64,000 nt of DNA, taken from contig LSRY02000017.1 in assembly GCA_001643675.2 (NCBI GenBank), forward strand, positions 744,001-808,000, read 5' to 3'. Of this stretch, positions 12,390 through 25,217 are shown one piece after another. The notes beneath the pieces are model-generated. The model saw only the letters and a program-made list of their open reading frames with translations, was not told the DNA's origin and made no database searches. Made by a program: the position numbers and the translations under genes. The first letter of the stretch is position 1. Each line of letters starts with the position of its first letter. The DNA comes from Monocercomonoides exilis (taxonomy: Eukaryota; Preaxostyla; Oxymonadida; Polymastigidae).

Positions 12390-12680
12390 ATGGAAATGAA
12401 TGATTCGTTCTCGAAAGTTTATAAAACGTAACTCACTAAGCCAGTTGAATTTTATTACTTTCAAAATTTGTTTTATTTATAAAATTATTGTTGATTTTTT
12501 GATTATTTACTCAAAGCTGTCATTTCATGTGTATGTATAATATTTTCAGCCTTCTTCATACGTTTCACACATTCCTTATTTCAACTCAAAAATATTTTTT
12601 GATGAAGTTCTTTTCATAATTTACAAAACATTTTTCTGAAAAAGACTTTACAAAAATCAATTTGAATCATTATCAAATGC

Positions 12681-12852
12681 GGTGAGTTACAACTTTAAGT
12701 AACATTCTGAAACTCGTTTTTTTTCGGATTTTTTGTAATAGAATGATTTTATATTTAAAAATAAAACATGCTAGGGGTGAATTTTCCATTTTTAAAGTAC
12801 TTTTTTTTTCAATGAAAAAAATAAAAAATAAAATTTTTTTGTGGGTCTGATC
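12681..12852 (+). repeat. Left inverted terminal repeat of the Merlin element
   Basis: Reverse complement of 14098-14268 with few differences, ending at the inner sequence GTGGGTCTGAT. A third partial copy of the tip (GGTTAATCACAACTTTAAGT) lies inside the element at about 12928-12947, just before the transposase start. Confidence 0.9.
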
Positions 12853-12963
12853 AATTTCTGCACAAAAATTTCAAAATTCAACTATTCGATATATAAATAG
12901 AATTCATTATTATTATCAAAAATGTTGGTTAATCACAACTTTAAGTAGAAAAAGAGCAAAATT

Positions 12964-14031
12964 ATGGATTCCAAAAGAGATATTCATGTAATTCTCAAAA
13001 TTCTTAAGGATAACGATTCAACGTGGGATTGGATTTTACATTTTTTGCCATATCGATGCCCAAAAAAATGTCCAAAATGTCGGAAATCTATGAAATTGGA
13101 GAAGGTTGCAGAAATTCGTCGATGAAGATGTAATGACTGTTCTAAATATCTGTCCGTATTCAGTGGAACACCTTTTTTCCATTGTCACATTGGATTGAAA
13201 ACGTTGGTTTTGATTCTCCTGTATAATCACATAGGACTGCATATTTATCAAACAAGTCTTTTAACAAACATAAGTGAAAATTCTATTGGGTATTTCTATT
13301 CTGTTGCAAGGGCAAGTCTCTCCACTTTGGCTGTTGAAGAATTTCGAAAACTTGGAGGAATTAACACTATTGAAGAAATAGATGAAGCGATTCTTTGAAA
13401 AAGAAAATTTCACAAAGGGAGAAAGAAAGCTCAAATTTGGATTTTTGGAATGATCTAACGGTCAGTTGATGGAGAAAAAGGCAAATGCATGATGATAAGA
13501 GTGAAAGATCGAAAGAAAAACACGTTAATTCCAATTATTCAAGCGAATGTTATTGAGGGAACAACAATCTATTCAGATGAATGGAAAGCCTATTCGTGCT
13601 TGGAAGAACTCGGATATCCTCATAAAACAGTTTGCCATAAATACAACTTTAAAGATCCCACAACAGGCGTATGCACAAACTTTATTGAAGGAACCTGGAG
13701 CCTATAAAGGAAAAGCTTTCCTCCAACAGGAATATGCGATAAATTCATCGATGATTATCTTCTGAGCTTCATAAGCAAAAGAGATAAAGAATTGACATTT
13801 GAAAAATTTTTGTTGAATATTTTCAAATATGAAATAAAAGAAAAGGAGGAAAATGATTTGTTTAAAATCGATATAGAAGAATATTTGGAAGAAATGGGGG
13901 AAAAAATTGATGAAGAAACAGAAACGGAAGATGAAGATGTCCCAATTATTGAGTTTGATAATGAATCAAATGATGATATTGATCCTTACGGAGCAGGAGA
14001 TGGATACGATGCTTCTTCGTGTGAAGATTAA
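12964..14031 (+). pseudogene. Merlin/ISXO2-like transposase, inactivated
   Basis: DDE transposase of the IS1595/ISXO2 fold. One frame runs from the ATG at 12964 to 14031 and is broken only by stops at 13123 (TGA), 13396 (TGA), 13456 (TAA) and 13705 (TAA), with no frameshift. An N-terminal zinc ribbon is visible (CPKKCPKCRK, then RCNDCSKY). The first acidic block is TIEEIDEAIL, followed after the stop by KRKFHKGRKKAQIW; the second is IYSDEWKAYS; the Glu block is CTNFIEGTWS. The C-terminus is an acidic tail. Substitution-only decay suggests a modest age. The family call rests on the order and wording of these blocks. Confidence 0.85.
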
Positions 14032-14097
14032 TATGTTTTTTCCTTCCAGTAACATTTTTTATCATATTATTGAATTTTTGAAAAATCGAAAAATATA

Positions 14098-14268
14098 ATC
14101 AGACCCACAAAAAAATTTTATTTTTTATTTTTTTCATTGAAAAAAAAAGTACTTTAAAAATGGAAAATTCACCCCTAGCATGTTTTATTTTTAAATATAA
14201 AATCATTCTATTACAAAAAATCCGAAAAAAAACGAGTTTCTGAATGTTACTTAAAGTTGTGATTAACC
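14098..14268 (-). repeat. Right inverted terminal repeat of the Merlin element
   Basis: Mirror of 12681-12852. The outer end reads GTTACTTAAAGTTGTGATTA followed by ACC. Confidence 0.9.
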
Positions 14269-14731
14269 AAAAATTTTTTTCTAAAAGTTCTTTTTTCAAT
14301 GATGACAAATAATAAACAACGAAAATTAATATCATCGATTGAAATTAAATATTAAAATTTTTAATAAAATAAATGTTACAAAATATATTCAGACTGAAAA
14401 TTGTTCAATTTGATCTTTTCGATCAATCAAAGATTTTTATAACTTGGAAATTTGCAGAAATCGTTTTAATGCTTATTAATCATTTCTTTATAATATTTTT
14501 TTCCATTGACAATCAAAAAACTATCATCTCTGAAAATTGCAGATCAACGATGAATTCGAAATTTGAAATGTGTTTATGGAAAAAAATATAAAGTTTGATT
14601 ATCTAATGAACAACTTCGTTTTTAGAGAAAATTGATTTAAACATTTCTCAATCATTAATTAGATTTTTCTTCTTCTGAAAGATTCTTCAAAAGATACACC
14701 CAATTTTCTTCTCCACCATTTGACATAAATA
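14269..14731. other. AT-rich spacer
   Basis: No ORF, repeat or RNA signal that I can support between the Merlin element and the ABC transporter remnant. Confidence 0.5.
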
Positions 14732-15001
14732 ATGCTGTTCTCTCCTTCGCTGCTTCTCGTTAGAAGCAACAGAAGAAAATATTTTATCAACTTGTTCGAA
14801 AAAATGCATAATTCGTCTTTTTTTCATCTATTCAACCTCCTTCCTCCTCTCCTCCCAAGATATTCACACACAATCCTCTTTGATCATGTTGGCTGTGGCA
14901 AATCAACACTGCTTGTGTTGATTCTGGAAGAGACAATATGTTTGGAAGGGAAAGGTTATTTGAGGGGGAAGGTGGCTAATGTGCCTCAGGTTTGTAATTT
15001 C
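14732..15001 (+). pseudogene. ABCC-type ABC transporter, NBD1 Walker A fragment
   Basis: The frame contains HVGCGKSTLLVLILEE, a Walker A motif with the following helix. It is followed by GYLRGKVANVPQ, the stretch leading to the Q-loop in ABCC/MRP nucleotide-binding domain 1. Reading stops at once with a possible intron donor (GTTTGT) at 14991 and an AG at about 15101. The expected upstream TMD1 is not recognisable. The missing part of this domain (signature, Walker B, H-loop) is found 25.6 kb downstream at 40640-40990, so this is the left half of one gene split by an insertion. The copy is non-functional. Confidence 0.75.
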
Positions 15002-15204
15002 AGATGAATAAATCTGAAAATGTATGATTCTTTATTATTATTTTATATTTTTTATTTCTTTATAACTGATAAACGGTTTATCCACCATTTCTTTTTCAGA
15101 TTATATTTTTCGTTTTTTTTCTCGTTCTAATATATATGGGTGATAATTTTTGAAAAATCACCACAAATCAAAAAAACAAAACCATTATTGTTAGTTAAGT
15201 TTAT

Positions 15205-15246
15205 ACCTCTGTGACCTGACAAATAACTTGAAGCCTCGTCTGTCAC

Positions 15247-15311
<65 letters not shown>

Positions 15312-16342
15312 TTTAAAATTATTACTCAATAAATTATTGCTTAAACTTCCAAAGACTTTTCAAAGCACTATGGAAAAGATTCGTTGATAGCATCTGTAAT
15401 ATCTTGTCGTTTTTTCTCTTTTGTCAGTGACCATCAGTGACTGTCAATGACAATCACAGACAAATTGTGATAAAGTTATTCCTCAATTGACATTTCGTGT
15501 CAAATAAAACAAATATTGGGAACTTGATCACATAAATAAAAAATTTGTTTTTTTCTAAATAATAAGAAATATTTCATGAAGATTTTGGCATAATGGTATT
15601 ATATCGAAGTGCTCAAAACTTTCTTTTTTCCATTGCAATATAAATGTGAGTGAATTCTAATATTCTTCATGTTATTAAAACTGCTTGAAAATGAAGATAA
15701 TTTTTTCCATTTGAAATGATTTATTTGTGTGAAATTTTCATATTTTGGGTTTTATCAAGTCAAATATCATAAAAAACATAGGATCCCGAAGATAAAAATG
15801 ATAAGTATTTTAACTTTTGTAATCATACACCAGAGAAAAAAAGGACTGAGAGTGGTGTATGTGATTTGGACGTTTTTAAAGTAATAATGGAGAACAATGT
15901 GAAATAGAAAAATATGAAACAAATATCATTATCTCGATAAAATTTCATATTCAGAAGGTATTTACTATGAAAAAGAAAAGATTTTTGATGAGTTGAACGA
16001 ATCAAAGTGAAGTGAAGACAAATATATCATTTTATTCAAAATAATAATATCCCAAAACTGAATTATTTTATGGATTTTTCTTTTTCTTTTTTTATAAAAA
16101 CATCAATTTCCTATTCGTTAAACAAGAAAATAATGAAATAATAAGTATTTTCAAATAGATCGACAACATTAATAATGAAAAACTTTAACTTCGTTATTAT
16201 CCCATCTTGCCAAGATTTTCAAATTAATTATAATAGTAATTAAGAATTATGAAATCGTTATAAATAACCCTTTTTGACAAATCATAAATATCTTGTCAGT
16301 CATTTTGTCATTTTTTCAATTTTCTCTTGTCATGTCACAGAG
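15205..16342. mobile_element. 1.14-kb TIR element with 13-bp target duplication
   Basis: Ends read ACCTCTGTGACCTGACAA on the left and TTGTCATGTCACAGAGGTG on the right. Directly abutting flanks are TAGTTAAGTTTAT and TAGTTAAGTTCAT (12 of 13 identical), a likely target-site duplication. The length would suit a Mutator-like or similar element. No coding capacity is seen; the inside holds short TGTCA-rich repeats near both ends and a poly-A tract. Probably a non-autonomous element nested in the larger one. Confidence 0.6.
15251..15307 (+). repeat. Poly-A tract of about 57 bases
   Basis: Uninterrupted A run followed by a short T run, inside the 1.14-kb TIR element. Its length may be uncertain in the assembly. 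Confidence 0.9.
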
Positions 16343-17494
16343 GTGTAGTTAAGTTCATATAAAATTTTAAAAAATGAGACAGTTAACTTTGTTTTTCATC
16401 AAAAGTTTATTTTTTTCCCTTGGATAAGAGATAACAAATAATATTTTTGAAAAATGCATAAGATCAAAATAAATCAGTTTTTTTCGACTTGTGTTTATTT
16501 GCTTTGAGAATTAAACACTTTTCAAATCAAGATATTTAGAGTTTTGTTCATACATTAAAATTTATTTCGAATAATCTGGAGGTTTGTTCAACATTTTATA
16601 ATTGCACAATTTCATGATTTTACCAATATAAATTGTGTAGAAAATATATGCTATCCAACAAACATCTTTTATTATGACTTATTCAAAAAAAGATATTTGT
16701 CAATAATTAAATGTTTCAACCAGAAACGTATTCAGCAAGATATTCTAATATTTTTATTTTTCCAATCCACTCTTTATTGGTAAAGAATGGCAATTACATT
16801 TTCTCCAATGCAATTTGTGCAAGCAACTCGAGGCTTAAAGGTTATTCCGGATACTCTCATTTTTTTCGTAACTTCTATCTCCTTTTTTGTTACCAAAGCG
16901 TGTAAATTAGCTTCGCAATCTTGAATTTGACTCTTCTGTTAACAGTACAACAACAATCTCGTCTCTTCTTTTATTCTTAAGCTTCAGTGCATTCATTGTG
17001 TTCGATACCTTTATCGTGTTCTGCTTGTTTCACATCTTCCGCCAATTCGATAACTTTCGCTTCTTCCTCCTCCTCTTCTTCCTCGTCAATTTTTTTGAAT
17101 GGAGTTTATGAAGTTTCTGAATTACATGCAAAACTTTGTGTATTGATTTTTGATTATTTTTTATTTTCTGGAGCAAACGGGAAACAAAGATGGGACAGAT
17201 GAGACTTGTTTTCCGAAAGGAGCAATAATTGGGATAGAAAAAAGGAAAGAGGAAAGTCAATAAAGAGCAATCGTTGAAAAAAGGCATGAATACATTTTTT
17301 TGTTAGTAATTTTTCATAAATTGTTTTTTTAAAGGATATGAAGAATTTGCAAGGAAGTCTAATGACTACGGATGAATAAAGAATATGAAAAGAGCTGGTA
17401 TTTGATAGGCAAAATAATCAGGATGAAATAATTTAATAAATACAAAGAAATATGTGAAGGGGCACATATGAAAGAAAGGAAAAAAAGATGTATT
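16343..17494. other. AT-rich non-coding stretch
   Basis: No convincing gene. At 16987-17200 the plus strand has a short Ser-run frame that resembles the decayed Ser-rich coding remnants elsewhere, but nothing recognisable. Confidence 0.5.
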
Positions 17495-17736
17495 TGGGTG
17501 ATTCTTTTTGAAAAGTCACAAATGTTAAATTTTCTAATACGACAAAATTTTCATATATTGCTCAAATTTCTGTTAACTAATATCAAACTTCGCTTCAATC
17601 AAATCTATTCATTGATAATGCTATTTAAAACATTCTTGAGGAGATTTGTGAGCTGAAACAGAAATTTGAGCAAAATATGAAATTTTTGATATATTTGTAT
17701 ATTAAACATTTGTGACTTTTCAAAAAGAATCACCCA
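17495..17736. mobile_element. MITE B, 242 bp, TGGGTGAT-type termini
   Basis: Left end TGGGTGATTCTTTTTGAAAA continues AGTCACAAATGTT and is mirrored at 17700-17736. The two arms stay similar for about 90 bp, including a CTCAAATTTCTGTT block near the centre, so the unit is almost a foldback. No coding capacity. It belongs to the same terminus family as MITE A, MITE C and the two giant segments. Confidence 0.8.
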
Positions 17737-17839
17737 TTTATAAAGGTTTTGGATTGTATTTACGATGAATCTTGTTAAAAGCAAAAAAGGGGGAAACAAA
17801 TGTTGATGATATGGGTGATTTTTTTTGATATCATAAAAA

Positions 17840-18584
17840 TTTACGAAGTTTGATCAAAATATTTTTTCATTAAGGGTGGAGTTGAATAGAAAATATTTTC
17901 GTTTCAATTTGCTAAAATATAGTTCAATATATTATCATCATCAATTATTTGTTGATTTTAATTTGTTTCCAATTGATTTTATTTCATATTTTGAAAAAAA
18001 AACAAAAAAAATTATTCTTTTATATCAAAGCATCATTAAACAGAACAAAACTAAAGTTTTCTGGTTTGTAAAACATGATAATAATTACAACTGTACATAA
18101 TTTATCAATTTCTTATAAAGTAATTAGTTTTATGATGTTATTGCAAAGTAAACTTCAAATTGATATTGAAGATCTTAAAACATTTATTGAAAATGAACAA
18201 TTTTCAAAAATTAACATCGAAAAAGATTATAGTTAAACAAGATATTTATCAGATATACAACAGTTTGCTGTTTGTTTTTGTTTAGAAACAAAAAATTCTT
18301 TAAATTAGTTATTCTTATAAATTGATCAAACAAAGAAATAGAAAAATAACAAAGAGTGTAATAAAAATTGAATAGTAATTTGCAAATTTTTGTTTTTAAC
18401 ACTAAAAAAGCTTCTGTCACACGAACATCTTCATTTTATTTTCCTCCTTTCTTTTCTCCGTTGATTCTCCATATTTCTTCCTCGTCTCTTATCCTTCATT
18501 CAGATATCCACACCTGATGCTCCTCTCCTTTTGTCGCGACGCTCCTTTTTCATATAAGCTTAACAAAAAAGCTTTGCGAATGCA
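17840..18584. other. AT-rich non-coding stretch inside the 19.8-kb segment
   Basis: No gene or RNA feature seen apart from the terminus itself. Base composition changes sharply to C/T-rich coding-like DNA at about 18420. Confidence 0.5.
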
Positions 18585-20510
18585 ATGGTTGATGTTGCAG
18601 AAGAGCGTACGTCTCTCGAAAACAACTCCCTCGCCTCTTCATCATTATCATATCCGTTTCTGCATCCACTTCAGCTAGACTTGAATTCCTCTCAGTCTCC
18701 TCATCTTGGCTCAGTTGCAATTCCCTCGTGGCTATCTGCCCATCTGCTCTGGACGGCTCCGCTTCTCTGGCTGGCTTGTCTGCCCCAGATCAAAGAACAA
18801 TAATCGTTTTTCACTCCTCCAATAATACCAACATTGTGCGCTCATCCAACTGAGCAGCTCTTGTGTTAATTTGGAAAGGTGATGTGCCTTTGACTGCGCT
18901 TCTGAGGCATATGTGTTCACCAGTTATGTGAGCGAAGAGTCTTCCGAGGGCGGAGTTGCAATGATGTTCCTCAACTGCGAGAAGTTGTGGCTGCACTTGT
19001 CCGAATGCATCCTCAACTTCTGCTTCGTCTTGAATCATGTATTCAGGGGAAAGGAACTCTTTCTCCGATGCTCCTCCATCCCCGCCCAAATCAACGAGCC
19101 CCTCTTTTCCTTCGGCTTCACTCAGCATTCTTTCGCTTGAAACACGTCAATCTGCGAGTTTGACTTCTCCCACACAGACCCCAACCCCGATCTCGATTTC
19201 AACAAAGTCACCTTCATCACATTCTATTGGGATTACCAGATATTTGTCAATCAGGACATCGGCTCCTCTGCGCATCATTGCGGCTCCCCGCTTTCCTCCT
19301 GTTCATTCATCTTCACAACAATCATTCACAATGACAGCCAGAATTGCCTTTTCAACATGGGAGTTGGATCTATCTTGTGAAGTCTTGTTCCTGTTCACTT
19401 CGTCACCACCATCTCATTGTTGTTGGATTTCACAATTTTTGCACCCTTTCATACAGCCACATCTTCTTCCATTCTTTCTTCGTATATTTCCAGTCTTCAA
19501 ATTTCTGCCTTTTCAAAGAATCCCTCGCTTTTATCTCCTGGCTCTTTTCTCCTGCCGATAAGCATCTTCACCTCAACCACATATTCCTTTGTGCTCGAAG
19601 AGGATATATGAGCCTCTTCCAATCCGATCTTCGTGCTCTTCCCAATTCCTGCGTCTTTCTCTCCAACATCAACATCTCTACACAAAATGCTGCTTCAATC
19701 GAATTCGCTTTTGATGATGAATCCAATAGTTCATCAAAGCATCTTATATCAACGTATATCGCAATTGAAAGCAGTATAATTGTTCTTATTTATCTTTTTG
19801 GAATAAGAATATCACAAAGTCCCTTCTGCTTGATGCACTCCGTCTTAACTACCATCTTGATTGGAAACCTTGTCAGCAACATATACGACTGAAACAGCAG
19901 CATGGCTCAAGTGTATCTCAAACTGCACCATACTCCAGAACGGAACTTCTACATCCTTTTGGAGAGCAGTCGCGTTTATCCATTGATCTATAGCTGTACT
20001 CGAGACATGCCCAATAAATGGATTCGCTCTGCAGCTGCCACAAGGATCCATTGGTCACTGCATCTGATTCATAAGAAAGTGCCTGTAAATGAAGAGCCTT
20101 TCTGATTCATTACAAAAGAAGAACAGCCGAACATAGTCTCCATAGCAACAAGTGGTGCATTCATCAACTGCAGTAAGTTCACTAATAACCCCGTCTTCCC
20201 TAATAATAAATCCGCTTGCTAAAACTTCACCTCCTTCTCGCTGTTCTCTCATTATTGCCTTCCCCTGGAGAGGTGATGGCATGCTCTCCCGCACCTCCTC
20301 GTGGCTTCTCAACCGCGAACGTTCCCTCAACGGTATCATATCTCAGCGCACTTCCACATTCTTTGTATCTGTGCTCCATAACGCTCATGAAAAAGAAGCA
20401 ACAGATAGAATGATTCAGATATTCAACGTATTCCTTCCTGCCACATTGTTTCCTGTTCTGGTTCATCATCTTCTTCTCCTCCAACTTCTCCCCATTTCCA
20501 TTTAACTTCC
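18585..20510 (+). pseudogene. Right-handed beta-helix surface protein remnant
   Basis: Coding-like plus-strand DNA with repeated frame changes and stops. The best block, at about 19220-19320, reads IFVNQDIGSSAHHCGSPLSS followed by CSFI. It matches the N-terminal pattern (Cys-Gly...Pro/Ser-Cys after a FVN/FVD stretch) of the large beta-helix repeat surface protein family of oxymonads. Later pieces include hydrophobic Ser/Thr/Asn-rich stretches typical of such proteins. Several frameshifts and stops show that it is dead. Family membership is from pattern memory and is moderately sure; function (cell-surface adhesion or binding) is inferred from the family. Confidence 0.5.
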
Positions 20511-22840
20511 TCATTTTTTGAAATCTCAGCAATTTTCACTTACCAATTTCCATTCATCATATCCTGTCTAAACGAATTCTTCTATCTCTTTATCTTTATT
20601 CTCTTCATTGACTTTTCAATCTTCTTCTCATTTTTAAATGTTTTTTTTCTTCAGAAATACCCTTCTTCTTTCTTTCTGTAATCATCCCATATAATGATGA
20701 GAAAAAAAAAGAAGCAATCCAATCATATGAAGAAAGAGATGATGATGAAAAAGTGGTGTTATATGATGTTTATGCACACAAAGAAGATGAAATAGAAGAA
20801 GAAGAAGAAGAAGAGGATGAAGAGGAAGAAGACGACGAAGACGACGAAGACGACGAAGACGACGAAGAAGAAGATTGGTGGCAGTTAAAGGAGTTTTTGT
20901 AATGAAAGTGATAGAAGTTGCATTTAAACATGTTTCATCTACTGCTTCTTTCTCCCCATCCGAAGAAGAGGTAGCAAGAAGCAAGATATTTGGATACAGC
21001 AACATTCAGTTGCCTCACAATCAACTGGCCGTGATGACGATAAGAAGGAAGATGATATAAAAGAAAATACAAATTCTTGCTGCTCCGTTCTTTCAGCAGC
21101 CGCCCCTTCAAATTGTTCAGATTTGGACGAATAAACTTGGTCATCCAATGGTCCTTCTAAAGATTCTGAGGTTTTCGTGTTTGCGTATCCTTCTCAGCAT
21201 CTTCTTCCTTCTCTTTCACTCTCACTCTCTTCTTCTTCGTTTTCTTTTCTGACTTTTTCAAGTTCTTTGTTATTTTCTTTTCTAAATTCCTTTTATAACC
21301 TCCTTTCATCTGCTATGATTGCAATTCACCTCAATCTCCCTCATTTCCTCGACCTCCTTCATCTTCTAAATCATCCTTTTCCCTCTTCATTTACTTCTCT
21401 TTCTGTCCCTTTCGATCTGAGCACTCAACAAAATGAATCAGAATTCTTATGATTATTAAAAAATAAGGTTCATCTTTCCCTTTTGCCTCTGGCTCAACAG
21501 AACTCTTCATCTGATAGCCTGCCCTTCTTCTGTGTGGATGAATTCAAACAGAATAAGTAAAAAGCAAACCAAGTGGAAAAGCAGAGAAAAGAGAAGAAGA
21601 AGAAGAATGGGTAGGTTGCTGTTTATTCTGTGCCTGTGAATGAATACGGAGTTGCAGGTGAGAATAGCAGAAGAGGAAAAATGAGTTTTTGGAAGCTGAA
21701 CAAAGTTGCCTTTCCTGCCAAGCACTATCTGAAAGTTGCTGAATTTTTATGATTTAGTCGCCGAATCAAGTTTATTGTTATCACTCAAGTTGCCAAGCTG
21801 ATTCATCCCATTCGTATCTCCATCGCATTTTCTTTTTGAAAGAAAATCACTAAACAAAGCAGCTATTTCTTCTGCACTCAGCATCTTCTCCTCTTTCACC
21901 TGTTCTCTTCATCTCCTTCTTCAAAACGCGTTCTGTTCCGCCATGTTGCTTTCTCCCACTCCTGCTCCACGTCTGCCTGCTCATAATTATTCTCCACAAG
22001 TTCACATCTCACCAGCTCTTTTAACCAGTGCACAAAACGTGTCAAGTTTTACCGCTCAACCGGATGCAGCGTCGGCACACTCATCACATACGCAAGTCGG
22101 TTGATCAGACGAAGACAATGGTCAACATAATGAGGAGGAGAAGAAAGAGAATGAGAGGAAGAAGAAGAAAAAGTTTGATTTTGAGATTTGTGTGAATGTT
22201 TTTTTGGGATATTGAGATGATTCGAATTCTTTGTTCTCTTCTTTTTCAACGCTTTCATTTAATGAAGATACTTCAGAAACATCTTCCATCATCTATCTTC
22301 TATGTGTGCCATAAGCTGAAAAAGATGAAGAAGAAACAGCTCTTCCAAAAATGTTAATATTTTGATAGACTCTTTTGGAATGGCTGCTGAATGAAGAGAG
22401 CAGATGCGCCCAGTCATTTGTGGTGAAATATGTGTGTGGAGAACAAGATGTGGAGATTATTTGGCTGGAAGAAGAAGGAGAGGAGGAGGAGGAAGATTTT
22501 TCGCATTTATTTGTGTTAGATTTATCGAAGCTTGCAAGTGATGATGATGTTGACGAACATCTTTTGTTGTATATTTTGTGATAAAAATGCACTCTCTGTT
22601 CTTTTCGCATTTTTATCCGTTGTTTACCCTTCGAATTTCGAAAAGTCAGTCCTTTTTCAGTTTTTCCTTTGTTTTCCTTTTTTTTTCTCTCCTTCCTTCT
22701 CCTTCTCTTCATCCTTCTTTTTCTCTCCTTTCCACTCCTTCTCCTTTTCCTTCCTCTTCTTCCTCCTCTCCATACGGCCCATATCGAATCGACGGTGCAC
22801 ACACTACAAAGTTGCATATTGTGAACTCACTTGTCTGCAT
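20511..22840. other. Decayed coding-like DNA, unidentified
   Basis: C/T- and GA-rich DNA with short frames on both strands and no frame longer than about 100 codons. It includes a GAA/GAC triplet tract at about 20786-20872. At 21942-22100 one plus frame reads LLSPTPAPRLPAHNYSPQ and continues for about 30 more codons, looking like a fragment of a Ser/Pro-rich gene. I recognise no family. Confidence 0.4.
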
Positions 22841-22930
22841 CATCAGCGAATGTCGCACTTGATTCGCTCGGAAGACGCAGATTCAGCCAAAATCCATTCG
22901 AACGTCTCGTTCTGCTGATTGCCTAGCATG

Positions 22931-23360
22931 TTATGGATAATCTGAGTCATCTGTAAAGTCGTTTGCTTCGTTGTTTTCTTCATCTTTTTCATCTTCACTC
23001 GCTTCGTAGAAGGAGTCCGAATAAGCAGATCGATGGAGAGAATTGCTGTGTAAAGAAAAAGAAGGAGATGATGATGATGTATTCCGATGATTTCTTGGGT
23101 CTGTGTCCTGCATTCGTGACGAATTCCGTTTGTGTTCTTTTTGCTTCGCCTTCTTTTCTGTATTTTGTTCCCAAACATCGCATCAGGCCTGTTTTCAATT
23201 GCTTCTTTGATCACCTGCTCTCTGAAGAAGTTCGATTCGCTCCAGTCAAATTCTTCTTTTTGCAGCTTGCTTAATTCATCCTTCATCTTTTTGTATCTTC
23301 TGTTTTGCCATTTCTTCGTATCTTTGCTTTTTGTGTTCTGAATCACTCATTACTCCTTCT
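22931..23360 (-). pseudogene. Charged coiled-coil protein remnant
   Basis: Minus-strand frame with DELSKLQKEEFDWSESNF and VIKEAIENRPDAMFGNKIQK followed by RRRSKK. A shift then leads into a Ser-rich acidic end (SYSDSFYEASEDEKDEE-like) with a stop at 22931. It reads as the C-terminal end of a basic/acidic coiled-coil protein. It may connect upstream, through more broken frames, with basic coding-like DNA that runs out of the left palindrome arm at 24008. Unrecognised family. Confidence 0.4.
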
Positions 23361-24007
23361 TCCTCTTAATATTTATCTCATCTTCCTCTATCTTCCTCCT
23401 CTCGCTCTCCATTTTTATCTCCCTCTTTTCTTCTCTTTCTCTTTCTCGCTCTTCTCATCTATTTCCCTGCCATTTCTCCTAACTGCTGCTTGTTCTGAAA
23501 GATGCTGTGCTTCCTCACTACAACGTTGTCCTCAAGCATGCCAACAACCACTCCGCTCGCGAAACATTCGTGGAAAAACGAGAAGTCGAATCGAAGCTCA
23601 TCTCCGGTTCCGTCTTCATCACAATCAGTGTCTCAGAAGATGTGTTTTCTCTGATGATAGTGTTTGCTTTTGTTGAGGAGGAAGAGGAAGAGGAAGAGGA
23701 AGATAAGGAAGAAGGATAAGATCTGAAAAATGGATTTGTCTCATTTGAAGAAAAAGGAGAAGTGCATTTATGAGGTTATTGAAGATCGAGAATTTTGTAG
23801 ATGAATGAAAATTAAAATCAATAAAGAAATTCAATGAAACGTTATTTCTATATTTTTACTTCCATTTTTCATGTTCTTCTTGTTACAGTGTTCACCAAAT
23901 TCATCATTAATTCTTCTTAATCTTCTTTCTCTCGCTGATGCAAATAAGAAACATGCGACAATTCCTTTTTCCTCTTTTTGATTTCATCTCTTAAGCTTTC
24001 AATTCCC

Positions 24008-25217
24008 CTTCTTTCACAAAAAATCATCTTTCCTCAAAAAAAATTCCTCGCCAAAGCCCAGTGTCAGGAATCTTCGAAATATCTCGCATTTCATCTATCT
24101 GTATTTTTCTTCCTTGCTTTTCTTCTTCTTCTTCAAAGCCATATAATCCTTCGCTTTTTCAATATCCTGAATGAAAAAATAATAATCACTTCAAAACAGC
24201 AACAACAACAACAAACCTTCAGAACCTATTTTTAAGCCAATGTCTATATTTTATTCCGTTGGCAACTGCTTTCTTCCAATAAAAATTCATAATTCCTTCC
24301 TTTTTCAAGTGTTTCATTCTGATTCCCCAACTATCCTTTCCAGAAGTCATTTTTCTATTAAATGCATCGATTTCTGGTTCTTCTGAAAATGTGAAACTTA
24401 TGTATTTTCTTCAATTTCATCTTTCTCATTGAAAAATATCCTTGTTTCTCGTCTGAAAATATCATCTCCAAATTCCTTCCCAATCCCTTCACCCTAAGCA
24501 CATTCCATATGAAAGTGCTCTCCCAACTCCATAGCCACCCTTCATAACGAGATATCCCGCTTTTATTCATCTCCATTCATTTCCATTTCCTGCACTGAAA
24601 ACAACACAAATACAGTCAATAGGTAAATATTCATATAAAAAAAAATAAGTAAATGTCAAACTGCTCTTCGATTGTTTTTTCCCAAACACACTCATTTCCA
24701 CAGCCATCATACAAATATTTTCACTTAAAACAAAGAAAGAACACATATTGATTGTCTATGAAAAAGATTTGTTTTAAAACATGTGTTTTTATCATAAAAA
24801 AACAAAAAACAAACCTCGATGCAACGTCAATGTGGAGAAAAATTGTTGAAAGAACATTTTGAAATAAAGTTATGGAATTTTTTCTCTTTGAAAAGAGTGC
24901 AAAACACACATTTTTTTTAATCATTTTTAATGAATATTGTTGTTTTAATAATTATGAAGCGTATGAACACTAATAGAATATAAGCATTTTCTCGTTCTTG
25001 AAAGAACAAAAAAGCTAAAAATTTTCTCAGATTTTTGATCTGAAAATTTGAGATACATTTTTCGAAAAAGAGGTCACACCTTGGTACCCCTTTTTTTGAC
25101 ATATTTCACACACCTTCATAACAACAAATCGATTCGTGCAAAAAAAATGCCACCCAAGGTGTGACCCTCGTGGGATACCTTAAAAATATTTTTTTCCTTA
25201 TGATCATATCCATAATA
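24008..25217 (-). repeat. Left arm of the 8.2-kb palindrome
   Basis: Reverse complement of 30963-32170. On the minus strand it carries a short coding-like stretch (MTSGKDSWGIRMKHLKKEG, then NFYWKKAVANGIKYRHWLKN), a GT...AG intron at about 24213-24169 and a Lys-rich exon (EKAKDYMALKKKKKSKEEKY). Confidence 0.9.

Larger units (their letters stand above)
12681..14268 (+). mobile_element. Merlin-type (IS1016/ISXO2-like) DNA transposon, dead copy
   Basis: A 1.59-kb element with inverted termini of about 170 bp, 12681-12852 and 14098-14268, nearly identical over their length. The outermost bases are GGT-A-T-ACAACTTTAAGTAAC on both ends. It encloses one transposase gene with four in-frame stops. I could not identify a convincing target-site duplication. 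It sits 290 bp downstream of the RING gene and upstream of the ABC transporter remnant. Confidence 0.85.
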
